Shown: positions 44,395 through 52,875 of the stretch, piece after piece
Position numbering within the stretch: the stretch's first letter is position 1
How the letters are laid out: each line of letters starts with the position of its first letter
DNA from: UBA964 sp031382085
Lineage (GTDB): Bacteria; Pseudomonadota; Gammaproteobacteria; Steroidobacterales; Steroidobacteraceae
NCBI GenBank assembly: GCA_031382085.1
Contig: JANMYM010000086.1
Coordinates: 29,740 to 93,739, forward strand
Length of the DNA stretch: 64,000 nucleotides
Direction: 5' to 3'
Notes under the pieces: generated by a model
Told to the model about the DNA's origin: nothing
Databases searched by the model: none
Seen by the model: only the letters and a program-made list of their open reading frames with translations
Program-made: the position numbers and the translations under genes

Positions 44395-46596
44395 TCAGTT
44401 CCGCGGGCGCAATTCAAAGCAGCGGTGTATTTTCGCATTGCGTTCAAAATCTGCGGGCAGTGTTTTTCGCGATATGTCCTCGATGGCATAGCGCGACGCG
44501 AGTGTTGCATCGAGCTTGAACTTCTGTGCGTTGGTCGAGAATACCAGCACGCCGTCGGTTGCGAGCAACCGCATGCAGGCGTCGATCAGCTCGACATGAT
44601 CGCGCAGAATATCGAGCACGCCCTGCATGCGGGCGGAATTGGAAAATGTCGGCGGATCGAGAAAAATCAAATCGAATCCGGGTTCGGCGGTCTTGAGCCA
44701 TTCGCGCGCGTCGGCCTGCACAAGTTCGTGCCGGGCAGCGTCAAAGCCGTTCAAGCGCAGATTGCGCCGCGCCCAGTCGAGATAGGTGTACGAGAGGTCG
44801 ACCGTGACCGTGTCCCGGGCGCCTCCGGCCGCCGCATAAACCGTCGCGCTGCCCGTGTAGGCAAACAGGTTCAGGAACCTCTTGTTAGCTGACTGATCCC
44901 TGAGGCGCTGGCGGGTGATGCGGTGGTCGAGGAACAATCCAGTATCCAGGTAGTCTTCAAAATTGACTTCAAACTCGAGACCGCTTTCGCTCACCACGAA
45001 AAACTCGCGGCGCTCGGCCTGCTTTTCGTATTGCTGGGAGCCAGACATGCGTCTGCGGGTGCGCACATGAATGTCGGCGCGCGCCACGCCGGTCGCCTCA
45101 GGCAAGGCTGCCAACGCCTCAGCGCGCCGTCGCTTGACCTGCTCCTGCGGAATCTCATCGGGCGCCGCGTACTCCTGCACGTACAGCCACTGGCGCGAAC
45201 CGTCAGCGGCTTGATAGCGATCAATCGCGAACGCATACTCCGGCATGTCGGCATCGTAGATTCGATAGCAGCTGACGGCTTCGCGTTTCGTCCAGGCGCG
45301 CAGGCGCTTCAGATTCTTGGCGATGCGATTGCCGAACATCCGGGAGCCGTTAGACTCCCGCAGGCTGTTGTCGGACTCATCGCGTTGCTGCGGCCGCAGG
45401 TCCCGCACCGCCTTGGGCGTGAGATCGAAGCGCAGCAAGCGGCATTCGATCGCGCCATTCCACAGTGTGTGAGTGCGATGTGCACGCAGACCAAGCTCCA
45501 GTCCCATTTCGCTCGCTGCAGTGATCACTGTCGCCTGCCAGCCCATAAAGCGCTGTTGCAGCACCTCACCTAACAGGCGATGGGTGGCGCGTGCCGCCTC
45601 GCGCTCCTCGAGACGTTCGCCATAGGGAGGATTGGTGCACGCCAGGCCACGCGCCGCACCCGCGGGCGGCGCGGCGTCTGCCAATTCGCCCTGGCTGAAA
45701 CGCGTCAGTTCGGCGACTCCGGCGCGTTCGGCATTGGCACGCGCGGAACGCAACATGCCGCCATCGCGGTCGCTGCCGCACAGGGCCTGGGTCGGATCCG
45801 CGGCGACACGCAGGGCCCAACCTGCGACACCTGCATCGCCGCGCGCGCGTGCGGCTGCACGCACCGACTGCCACAGCAGTTCCTGGTGGCCACGCCAGCC
45901 GAAGAAGCCGAAGTATGTTCGCCAGGTGTTAGGCGCCAGGTCCGCGGCAATCATCGCGGCTTCGATCACCAGCGTGCCGGACCCGCACATCGGATCGAGG
46001 AATCGCGCACCGTCGCGAACCAGCTGCGGCCAACCGGCGCGCAGCAGAATCCCAGCCGCCAGATTCTCCCGCAGCGGTGCCGGGCCACCTAACAACCTGT
46101 AGCCGCGGCGGTGCAGGCCATCGCCCGACAGATCGATGGAGACCTCGACCCGCGCGCCGTTGGCATGTGCGTGCAGCCGCACGCCAGGCTGCTCGGGCTT
46201 GATATCCGGGCGCCAGCGCGTCGCCTCGCGCAGCTGGTCGCAGACCGCGTCCTTCAATTTCAGCGCGCCGAACTGGGTGTTGATGATGGTCGGATGCTGG
46301 CCGCTGAATTCGCAGGCCAGCGTGGTGCCGTGGGCGATTTCCGAAGTCCAGTCATGTGCCAGCAGCTGCGCGTAGAATTGTTCCGTGGTCGGAGCCTCCA
46401 GCGTCAGCAGCGGCAGATAAACCCGGCTGGCAATCCGCGATTCCAGGCAGGCCCGATACGCGATCTCCAGCGTGCCGCTGAAACTGACGCCGCCCCTGCC
46501 TGCGCGCAGGTCCAGCGCACCTAACGCCTGCAGTTCGCCGGCCAGCAGATCGGCCAGCCCGCGTGCTGTGCTGGCAAAAAAACGTCGCAGGGTCAT
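44395..46596 (-). CDS. rlmL: 23S rRNA methyltransferase RlmKL
   Basis: The 733-residue bifunctional enzyme carries two methyltransferase domains. The N-terminal half has a THUMP-like region and the N2-guanine domain with NPPYGERL (Asn322). The C-terminal half is RlmK-like with DPPTFSNSARM (Asp647) and methylates N7 of a neighbouring guanine. The fusion is typical of gammaproteobacteria. Length matches the family. Its start overlaps the exonuclease stop as ATGA. Confidence 0.95.
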   Translation of the reverse strand: MTLRRFFASTARGLADLLAGELQALGALDLRAGRGGVSFSGTLEIAYRACLESRIASRVYLPLLTLEAPTTEQFYAQLLAHDWTSEIAHGTTLACEFSGQHPTIINTQFGALKLKDAVCDQLREATRWRPDIKPEQPGVRLHAHANGARVEVSIDLSGDGLHRRGYRLLGGPAPLRENLAAGILLRAGWPQLVRDGARFLDPMCGSGTLVIEAAMIAADLAPNTWRTYFGFFGWRGHQELLWQSVRAAARARGDAGVAGWALRVAADPTQALCGSDRDGGMLRSARANAERAGVAELTRFSQGELADAAPPAGAARGLACTNPPYGERLEEREAARATHRLLGEVLQQRFMGWQATVITAASEMGLELGLRAHRTHTLWNGAIECRLLRFDLTPKAVRDLRPQQRDESDNSLRESNGSRMFGNRIAKNLKRLRAWTKREAVSCYRIYDADMPEYAFAIDRYQAADGSRQWLYVQEYAAPDEIPQEQVKRRRAEALAALPEATGVARADIHVRTRRRMSGSQQYEKQAERREFFVVSESGLEFEVNFEDYLDTGLFLDHRITRQRLRDQSANKRFLNLFAYTGSATVYAAAGGARDTVTVDLSYTYLDWARRNLRLNGFDAARHELVQADAREWLKTAEPGFDLIFLDPPTFSNSARMQGVLDILRDHVELIDACMRLLATDGVLVFSTNAQKFKLDATLASRYAIEDISRKTLPADFERNAKIHRCFELRPRN

Positions 46597-48068
46597 TCGG
46601 TCATTGTGCCCGAATCCAGCGGCAAATAGCCGCCCTTGCGAGGGTGCTCCCGGAAATGACGCGCCAGGATCCGGTAGGTGTCGGCATTGAACCCGCCGGC
46701 ACGGCTCGCCTCGTTAGCTAACAAGGCACGGCAGCGTTGGCGCAGATTTTCCGCATCGACGGCTTCCTCATCGCCAGCCCATTCCAGGCTGCCCAGGTGC
46801 ATCCACCGATCGAGCACGTGCAGCGCCACCGATCCAGCGGCACCGCGCTCGATGGCGGCCACTGCACCGCGGAAGGGCCAGTCCGCGAGCCTCCAGCCGG
46901 CCATCGCAAGCCGTGCACGAACTGCGTGCAGGGCCGGAGGTTCGGCGCCGACACAGGCGCCACGACAACGCTGCAACTGATAGGCGAAGCAGGAGCCGTC
47001 GCCGCTCTCGACACCCAGGGTCTTGAGACAGAGACGCTGATCCTCGGCCAGGGTTTGCAGCGCCCTGCGTGCGGCACTTTCAGCTTTGAACAGGCCAAAG
47101 ACGGGAGAACCCGTCGCCAGTGCTTCGTCCAGTTCGAGCAGTTGCGGCGCAGCCGCATCGTCGAGCCACTGCCAACTGAATAATTTTCCGCCGCGCAGTT
47201 TGCGGTTGTAGACCGGTTTTCCTTCGCGTACCTGGCGCGCTTCGAGCAGCAGCGCACCCAGTTCCCCGGCGGTCACGCTCCATTCAACACGTCGCGTCTG
47301 CTCGCTGAGACGCTGCGACTTGGCATCGCGATGGGCGCCGGCAAAATGACTGAGTACGCGCTCGCGCAGATTGTTAGCCTTGCCGACGTAGATCAGGCTG
47401 TCCGCGCCCTGAGTCGTAGCGCCGAAAAACCGGTATACACCGGGCGCCTCAGGCAGGTCATCCGAGAGATCCGCGGACAAATGCGGCGGGAGCATTGCCA
47501 CCTGCGAAACCTGCGCCAGGGCTTCATCTAACAACGGCAGCGGCCGTTCGCGACGCAGTTTCTGCCAGAACTGCCACAGTGCAGCGGCGTCGGGCATGGC
47601 GCGATGGCGCACTGGACAGGAAATACCGTGCACCGCAATCACGGTATCCAGATTGTGACGGGCCTGCTGCGGATATAGTCGTCGCGACAAACGCGCCGTG
47701 CACGCTGTCGGTGCCTGCCAGCGCGCGCCGATGCGCTGGAACTCACGGCGGATGAAGCCGTAATCGAAACGCACGTTGTGTGCGATAAACAGGCGGCCGT
47801 GCAGGCGTTCGCGCAATTCCCGGGCAATTTCCGCAAAAGGCGGAGCGTCCTGCACCATGCGATTGTCGATACCGGTCAGCGCGCTGATGGACGGGGGTAT
47901 CGACATGCCTGGATTGACGAGCGTCTGCCACTCGAAATCGAGGGTATCGCCATGCGCCGCGACGATGGCAATTTCGGTGATCCGATGCCAGGTAGCCTGG
48001 CCACCAGTCGTCTCAATATCGACGAACGCGACCGCCGCGCCGTCGCGGAAAATTCGCGCTCCTGACAT
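46593..48068 (-). CDS. DnaQ-type exonuclease fused to GIY-YIG nuclease domain
   Basis: The 491-residue product begins with a DEDDh exonuclease domain (FVDIETTGG with Asp17 and Glu19, HNVRFDYGFIRREF, HRAMPDA), like the epsilon subunit of DNA polymerase III. From about residue 210 a GIY-YIG endonuclease follows (GVYRFFG, LIYVGKANNLRERV), as in UvrC and Cho. The C-terminal part resembles Cho. This fusion is known in proteobacteria and may act in DNA repair. It is translationally coupled to rlmKL. Confidence 0.9.
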   Translation of the reverse strand: MSGARIFRDGAAVAFVDIETTGGQATWHRITEIAIVAAHGDTLDFEWQTLVNPGMSIPPSISALTGIDNRMVQDAPPFAEIARELRERLHGRLFIAHNVRFDYGFIRREFQRIGARWQAPTACTARLSRRLYPQQARHNLDTVIAVHGISCPVRHRAMPDAAALWQFWQKLRRERPLPLLDEALAQVSQVAMLPPHLSADLSDDLPEAPGVYRFFGATTQGADSLIYVGKANNLRERVLSHFAGAHRDAKSQRLSEQTRRVEWSVTAGELGALLLEARQVREGKPVYNRKLRGGKLFSWQWLDDAAAPQLLELDEALATGSPVFGLFKAESAARRALQTLAEDQRLCLKTLGVESGDGSCFAYQLQRCRGACVGAEPPALHAVRARLAMAGWRLADWPFRGAVAAIERGAAGSVALHVLDRWMHLGSLEWAGDEEAVDAENLRQRCRALLANEASRAGGFNADTYRILARHFREHPRKGGYLPLDSGTMTE

Positions 48069-48083
48069 CGCCCGAACTCTAGC

Positions 48084-48194
48084 TCAAATCACTCGCTCGA
48101 AAATGGTGCGTCGTGGACCACCGCATGCCTCGATATCGGGCAGCCACTGCGCAAGCGCGCCATCTCCCAACCGAGGTTCGATGACGCTGCTCAT
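48084..48194 (-). CDS. possible 36-residue small protein
   Basis: A short ORF begins at ATG 48194 and stops 15 nt before the exonuclease start. The product MSSVIEPRLGDGALAQWL continues with a Cys-containing DIEACGG segment. The ribosome site is weak and there is no homologue I recognise. It may be a real small protein, a leader peptide, or chance. Confidence 0.25.
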   Translation of the reverse strand: MSSVIEPRLGDGALAQWLPDIEACGGPRRTIFERVI

Positions 48195-48207
48195 GCTTGG
48201 CTAAAGA

Positions 48208-48930
48208 TCATTCTTTCTTGCCACCCAGCGTGAAGGACTTGCTGACGCTGAACACGACCTTGGATTCGGTCGACAACAGGTCGACGCCCAGATCCGGCAG
48301 ATCGCTGCCGTCGATGTACCTGAGGCCGAAGTTGATATCGTTCCAGCTATAGGTGAGGCCAACCGCGAAGTCGGTATAGCCGTCGCCATTGACCAGGTCC
48401 CAGTAATCGCCATCGGAGCGGGCGGCGTGGAACTCGAGGCCAAAGTTTTTCGGCAGTTCAACGCGCGCATTGACTTCGATATAGGTGCCGGATTCGTCAC
48501 TGGCGTTGAGATCATTGGAGTACCAGAACTTGGCGCCAGCCGAGAATTTGTCGGTAAAAGGCTTGCTGATGCCAACCCAATACTCAGGATAATTGAGGCT
48601 GCTTTCCGACACATAGGTGTAGTACGTCGCGCCTGCGCCCCAATTAAATGTTTCGTCGCTGCCGCCATTGAAACTTGGGTTGAAGTCGATCTCGGTATTG
48701 GTCTTGGTCCCAAGATCGGTGGTGCTGGCCCACACGCCAAAACCGAATCCGGAGTCGTGTGCCCAGTCGATGCTTAGCTGGGGTGCCGGGTCGCGCGCGC
48801 TCAATGAAATTCCGCGAAAGTCGTAGTCGCTATAGATCGCCGGTGTCAGGGTCAATTCTGCCTGCGCCATCGGCGCCATTGCCATCAGCGCCAACGCGCC
48901 AGCAGCGTGTTTCAGTTTCATCGCATTCAC
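48208..48930 (-). CDS. TorF-family putative porin
   Basis: The 240-residue protein has a signal peptide ending AQA, then amphipathic strands typical of the TIGR02001/TorF family (YSDYDFRGISLSARDPAPQLS, AGATYYTY, FGLRYIDGSDLP). The C-terminus ends in a short charged tail (GGKKE) instead of Phe, which is slightly unusual. It probably forms a small outer-membrane barrel. Role and substrate unknown. Confidence 0.8.
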   Translation of the reverse strand: MNAMKLKHAAGALALMAMAPMAQAELTLTPAIYSDYDFRGISLSARDPAPQLSIDWAHDSGFGFGVWASTTDLGTKTNTEIDFNPSFNGGSDETFNWGAGATYYTYVSESSLNYPEYWVGISKPFTDKFSAGAKFWYSNDLNASDESGTYIEVNARVELPKNFGLEFHAARSDGDYWDLVNGDGYTDFAVGLTYSWNDINFGLRYIDGSDLPDLGVDLLSTESKVVFSVSKSFTLGGKKE

Positions 48931-49020
48931 TCCACGTTTGTATCAGTCGGGGCAAAAGTGCCCAGGCAAGCTAAGCAATAAGTGTACCAGCGGCGCCTAT
49001 GTGCATTTGTGAGCGAATAG

Positions 49021-49386
49021 CTACAGGGTCTTGCCGGGCGGCTCGAAGATCACGTAGAGCTTCTCGGTCGGCAGTTTCACATCCCAGGTTCCTGCGAATC
49101 CGCGCGGGATGATGAACGCCTGGCCCGGACCGAACTCACAGCGCCGTCCGGATTCTGACTCGATGATCACTCGTCCCGACAGCAGGTAGCAGAACTCGTA
49201 CTCGGTGTAGTGAACGCGCCAGCGCCCCGGGCTGCTGGCCCACTTGCCGGCGTGAAATTGTCCGGCCGCGTCGCTGAACAGACTCCAGATCTGTTGGCGC
49301 GGATTGCCACTGAGAACGCGCCCGGCGTCGGGCGCGCTCGTCTCGGGTGCAGGCCAGGCATCGAAGCTCACGATCTCGGTAACCAT
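49021..49386 (-). CDS. cupin-domain protein
   Basis: A 121-residue single cupin. The pattern VHYTEYEFCYLLSGRVIIESESGRRCEFGPGQAFIIPRG matches the Cupin_3 (EutQ-like) group. The His/Glu metal ligands are only partly conserved (H, E and a Tyr). It may bind a small ligand or metal. It lies 90 nt upstream of the TorF gene on the same strand. Confidence 0.75.
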   Translation of the reverse strand: MVTEIVSFDAWPAPETSAPDAGRVLSGNPRQQIWSLFSDAAGQFHAGKWASSPGRWRVHYTEYEFCYLLSGRVIIESESGRRCEFGPGQAFIIPRGFAGTWDVKLPTEKLYVIFEPPGKTL

Positions 49387-49462
49387 GTTCGCTCGCGGCA
49401 GAGGTACCAGAGCGTTAGCCTACGATAGCGCCGCTGCCGCAGCCAGTATTCCGCAATGCCGC

Positions 49463-50257
49463 TCACGGCGTCACCTGTGCGACGACATCCGGCTCCGCGA
49501 CGTCGTCACCGGCAGGGTCGCCGGTGGCGACCATGCGCACGGTGACGCGCCGCTCCAGCGCACAGCGGTCACTGTCGCGCAGGCAGCCGCTGTTGCCGGG
49601 CGCACCCGCGCCCACCACCACGACCTGCCCGCGTGCCAGGCCGCCCTCGACCATCGCATCGGCGACCGCCTCAGCGCGCGCCGTCGACAGTTCGAAGTTG
49701 TAGCCGGTGGCGCCGCGTGCGTCCGCATACCCGGTCACGAACACCACGCGATCGGTGCGCTGAGCTAACACTGCGCCGAGTTGCCGCAGCTGATCATGCT
49801 CGGGTGCATCGAGTGCCGTGTCCTGGGTGCGAAAGTGCACGTTAGCTGTGAGCACGTCCAGTGGCATGCTGTTAGCACGGAGATCTGACAGCGCCTGCGA
49901 GCGGCCGGTCAATTCTGCAGCAACGCGGGCGAGCGCTGAATTGAGGCGTTCGATTTCCGAGCGCATGCGGCTGCGTTCGGTCAGTTGTGACTTGAGCTCC
50001 CGTGACAATGACTGCGCGAGTTGTTTTTCACGGTGCAGGCGCTCACCCAGCCAGCCACCTGCTGCGGCGCCGGAGATGGCACCGATCGGACCGGCGGCAG
50101 CGGCGCCGATCGCAAGTCCTGACAGGACTCCGGTTGTTTCAGGCCTGGAGGTTTTCCGGCGGACCGGCGCCGCGGTATCCGCGAGCGCACGATCAAGACT
50201 GGATGCGGCGATCAGGATGGCCGCGATGACAGCGGCGACCCGGCGAGGATGAGACAT
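49463..50257 (-). CDS. OmpA-family protein with glycine-zipper segment
   Basis: The ATG at 50257 gives 264 residues. A signal peptide is followed by a glycine-zipper-like hydrophobic segment (GVLSGLAIGAAAAGPIGAISGAAAGGWLG), then a coiled-coil region (about 80-130, LARSLSRELKSQL-type heptads), then an OmpA C-terminal peptidoglycan-binding domain (GYADARGATGYNFELSTARAEAV). The layout resembles PdsO, the sortase-associated OmpA-like protein, but no sortase gene is nearby. A longer frame upstream is antisense to the TRAP gene and not real. Confidence 0.8.
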   Translation of the reverse strand: MSHPRRVAAVIAAILIAASSLDRALADTAAPVRRKTSRPETTGVLSGLAIGAAAAGPIGAISGAAAGGWLGERLHREKQLAQSLSRELKSQLTERSRMRSEIERLNSALARVAAELTGRSQALSDLRANSMPLDVLTANVHFRTQDTALDAPEHDQLRQLGAVLAQRTDRVVFVTGYADARGATGYNFELSTARAEAVADAMVEGGLARGQVVVVGAGAPGNSGCLRDSDRCALERRVTVRMVATGDPAGDDVAEPDVVAQVTP

Positions 50258-50404
50258 GACACAACTCCTTGCAGATGGTGGTGGGGCCTGTCGACCCCAT
50301 GGCACCCATCTTCGGTGTGAATTACGCGGCCTCGAAGGCTCGAAGCGGGCAAGCCGCCGATGATTTGTGGCGGAATATGGCGGGCTCTCGGCATACTTCA
50401 GGCC

Positions 50405-51418
50405 ATGAGAAAACTCAGTCTGATCTGGCTGCTGGCGGCTGCGGGAGCGCAAGCGGCCGCGCCCGTTGAGATGGTTGTCGGCGGCACTGCGTTTCGAAAT
50501 ACCGCCGGCGAGAAGGTCTGGCAGGATTTCCAGCGCAAGGTAGAGGCTGCCGCCCAGGGTGGGCTGCGGCTGCGCATGTTGGTGCACGGCGAACTCGGGC
50601 CGGAGGAGCAGATCGTCAGCGGTCTTCGGCGCAATCGAGTGCAGTACGCGAATCTCTCGGCGCTGGTCGCCTCCACCGTGGTGCCGGAAACGGCGCTTCT
50701 GTATGCGCCCTATCTTTTTGACTCCACCGCCGAAGCGGATTTCGTCGTCGACCAATACCTGGCGCCGGAATATCGCAAATTGCTTGCGGCAAAAGGGCTT
50801 GAACTGATCGCCTGGTACGATCTTGGAAATTCGATTTTCTGGTCGCGCAACAAGCCCTTGCTAACACCCGCGGACTTGCGCGGCGTACGCCTGCGTATTG
50901 GCGCCAACCGCGCAACGCAGTTTCTGGGCCAGGCGCTGAAAGCCGATGTAATACCACTGCCGTTCTCCGATATCATCCCTTCATTGCAGCGTGGGCTGAT
51001 TGAGGCGGGGGAAAATGGTCTGCCTCTCTACACGCGTACCGGCATCGCGCGCGAAGCGCCTTTCGTGACCATGACGGAACACTGCCTCGCCGTTTCTTTC
51101 GTCGTGGCGGACAAGCGCTGGCTCGACCGCCAGACGCCGGTATTGCAAAAGATCCTGCGCAACAGCTTTCCGGACGCGGCGGCCCTGCGCAAGAGCACCC
51201 GCGACGAAATCGCCGTGGATCTCGCCAACGCCGGCAAGCTGGGATTCAAAATTTATCGATTGAACAGCGCGCAGCAACAGGCGTGGGCCAGTGCAACCCG
51301 CGGCACCCACCCGGCGCTGATCGCTGAAATCGGCGGCGAAAGCCCGCGCCTCTATGCGGGAATCACTGCGAGCCGCAAGACATTTGCGGCGCGCCTGGCA
51401 AGACCGGCGCGGCCCTGA
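50405..51418 (+). CDS. TRAP-type transporter substrate-binding protein (DctP-like), orphan
   Basis: From the ATG at 50405 the product is 337 residues with a Sec signal ending AQAA. It has the DctP fold signature (DLGNSIFWSRNKPLLTPADLRGVRLRI, ending with the conserved Arg of the ligand-binding region). No membrane subunits DctQ/DctM are next to it. It could serve a distant permease or act as a sensor. It diverges from the OmpA-family gene by 147 nt. Confidence 0.85.
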   Translation: MRKLSLIWLLAAAGAQAAAPVEMVVGGTAFRNTAGEKVWQDFQRKVEAAAQGGLRLRMLVHGELGPEEQIVSGLRRNRVQYANLSALVASTVVPETALLYAPYLFDSTAEADFVVDQYLAPEYRKLLAAKGLELIAWYDLGNSIFWSRNKPLLTPADLRGVRLRIGANRATQFLGQALKADVIPLPFSDIIPSLQRGLIEAGENGLPLYTRTGIAREAPFVTMTEHCLAVSFVVADKRWLDRQTPVLQKILRNSFPDAAALRKSTRDEIAVDLANAGKLGFKIYRLNSAQQQAWASATRGTHPALIAEIGGESPRLYAGITASRKTFAARLARPARP

Positions 51419-51612
51419 ACCGGGCCGGCCAGCCGCTACCTGGCCAACGCTGCGTGACCTGGGTGGCTGAGACCTGCATGTTCTGGCCGGTGCCGACCCA
51501 CCCGCAGCTGCCGCATCAGTGGCAACGCCTAACAAATCATCATATTTTCCGTACCGACCGTGGCCGGCGAAACCGCAAGATACACGATCAATTGCTTGGA
51601 GCGGGTTCAGGA
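51419..51612. other. intergenic stretch with no recognised gene
   Basis: This 194-nt segment follows the TRAP gene and precedes the decayed locus. I see no coding sequence or clear hairpin in it. It may hold the transcription end of the TRAP gene. Confidence 0.5.
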
Positions 51613-51875
51613 TCAGTTCATGTTTTCCAGCTCCGCACTGGTTGCGGTGAAGGTTGCGCCGCTGAACGACCCGCGATTTGGCTGAAATACTGCGCCTGCG
51701 TGGTGGGTCCGTTGAGGTCACGGAATGTGGCCCCATTGGTTTCGCGCCGCGGATCGAGATTGCGGCGCACGCTGATAGTGACACCGAAAATCGTCAGTAT
51801 CTTGTTAGTCGCATTGAGTGTGTCGACCGTGCCCTGGAAGCGGGTGGTCGTGTCAGTCTTGAAGTAACCCTTGGT
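51613..51875 (-). pseudogene. C-terminal remnant of a DUF5666-like protein, frameshifted
   Basis: Read from 51875 leftward, the frame gives TKGYFKTDTTTRFQGTVDTL then TIFGVTISV, which fits the end repeats of DUF5666 proteins. The frame then shifts, and the last part (NRGSFSGATFTATSAELE) continues in another frame to a stop at 51613-51615. This means the gene is broken. It directly abuts the insertion sequence end at 51876. Confidence 0.5.
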
Positions 51876-52003
51876 TGAACCGCCCCGGCTTTCCCGGAGA
51901 CTCCAACATGAGAGAGGATGGAGTATATGGGAACAACCAGGAACCGGTTTTCACCGGAGTTGAGGGAACGGGCGGTGCGGATGGTGCTGGATCATCGCGG
52001 CGA
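51876..52003 (+). mobile_element. IS3-family end and truncated orfA
   Basis: The left end starts TGAACCGCCCCGGCTTTCCC, matching the terminal repeat type I recall for IS3-family elements. It is followed by a start ATG (51918 or 51927) and MGTTRNRFSPELRERAVRMV, the beginning of an orfA helix-turn-helix protein. Homology ends after DHRGEH near 52003, so only about 130 nt remain. The rest and the right end are missing. Confidence 0.6.
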
Positions 52004-52062
52004 GCATCGCTGGCCACCAGCGCAAAAAGGCTGGATGCTGCAAACAAATTACGCGCTTTCAT
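52004..52062 (-). pseudogene. N-terminal fragment of an exported protein cut by the IS remnant
   Basis: From ATG 52062, overlapping the stop of the DUF6502 gene as ATGA, the frame reads MKARNLFAASSLFALVAS, a signal-peptide start, and then enters IS sequence. It is probably the other end of the same gene as the DUF5666-like remnant at 51613-51875. Its length and the coupling to DUF6502 support an ancestral pair. Confidence 0.45.
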
Positions 52063-52810
52063 TCGCGGTGCCCTCGATCCGCAGCTGTTTGAATGTGGTA
52101 GAGGCCCACGCCCAGGCGCAGCACGCGCGGCGGATTGTGGCCGGGCGGCGCCGCCCTGGCTTCGTGCTCGGAGAGCCAGGCATCCACCCGTTCAAGGAAC
52201 GCCTGGCCTTCCGCCTCGAGCATCGCCTGGAACACAGGCACGTGCCGTATGTCGATGCGATCGTTTTCGGCGCGGCGCTCGAAGCGCAGTCGCTGGCCGT
52301 TAAGACACAAGAGGTCATAGACAACTGTCTCGCCGATGTCCTCGATGACACTGCCGGCGCGCAGCACCTTTGCGCTGTCGAACTGCGACGGAAAATACAC
52401 ACGCTGCAGCGCCCGCACTTTCGTGCCTTCACCCGCGCCGACCTTGCGAAGTTCCTTGAGCAGGGCCGTCGCCGGAATGTCGCCGGCATAACGTCTGCAC
52501 AGATCGCCGAAAGAGGATGCCGCGGCAGCCACGGCCAGTTCGCGCGGCGTGCCGTCGGCTTGCACGTAGTCCGGATCCTGGTACCAGCCTGTTAGCACGC
52601 GCTGCGCCGGATTCAGAAACTCGGTGTCAGGTGGCGGTTGGTTGCCATCCAGCTGGTCGCATTGGTTGGCCGGCCGCGGATGCCGAATTCATCGGTCGCG
52701 ATCTCGACGTAGGTTGTCTTGACGAGCTCCGCAAAATCCTTCCACGGTATTCCCGAGCGCAGCAAAAGCCGTACAATCGGTCGTAGCAACACCCGACACG
52801 CCGCAAGCAC
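52059..52810 (-). pseudogene. frameshifted DUF6502-family gene
   Basis: The N-terminal part starts at a GTG near 52810 (LLRPIVRLLLRSGIPWKDFAELVKTTYVEI, then FGIRGRPTN) and stops at about 52613. The frame that continues the family pattern (EFLNPAQRVLTGWYQDPDYV to GLYHI) lies one base off and ends at 52059. About 25-30 expected residues between the two are missing, so the gene carries an internal deletion plus frameshift and is probably non-functional. Confidence 0.6.
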
Positions 52811-52875
52811 ACTGGCCTTTGGGCGAACTTCCTTATATGTGCCAAATTATCCCAAATATGGGAATTGTTAACTAG

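Noticed and set aside
49463..50755. A 430-residue start for the OmpA-family gene
   Set aside because: The upstream part is antisense to the TRAP gene and lacks a signal; the ATG at 50257 gives a normal signal peptide.
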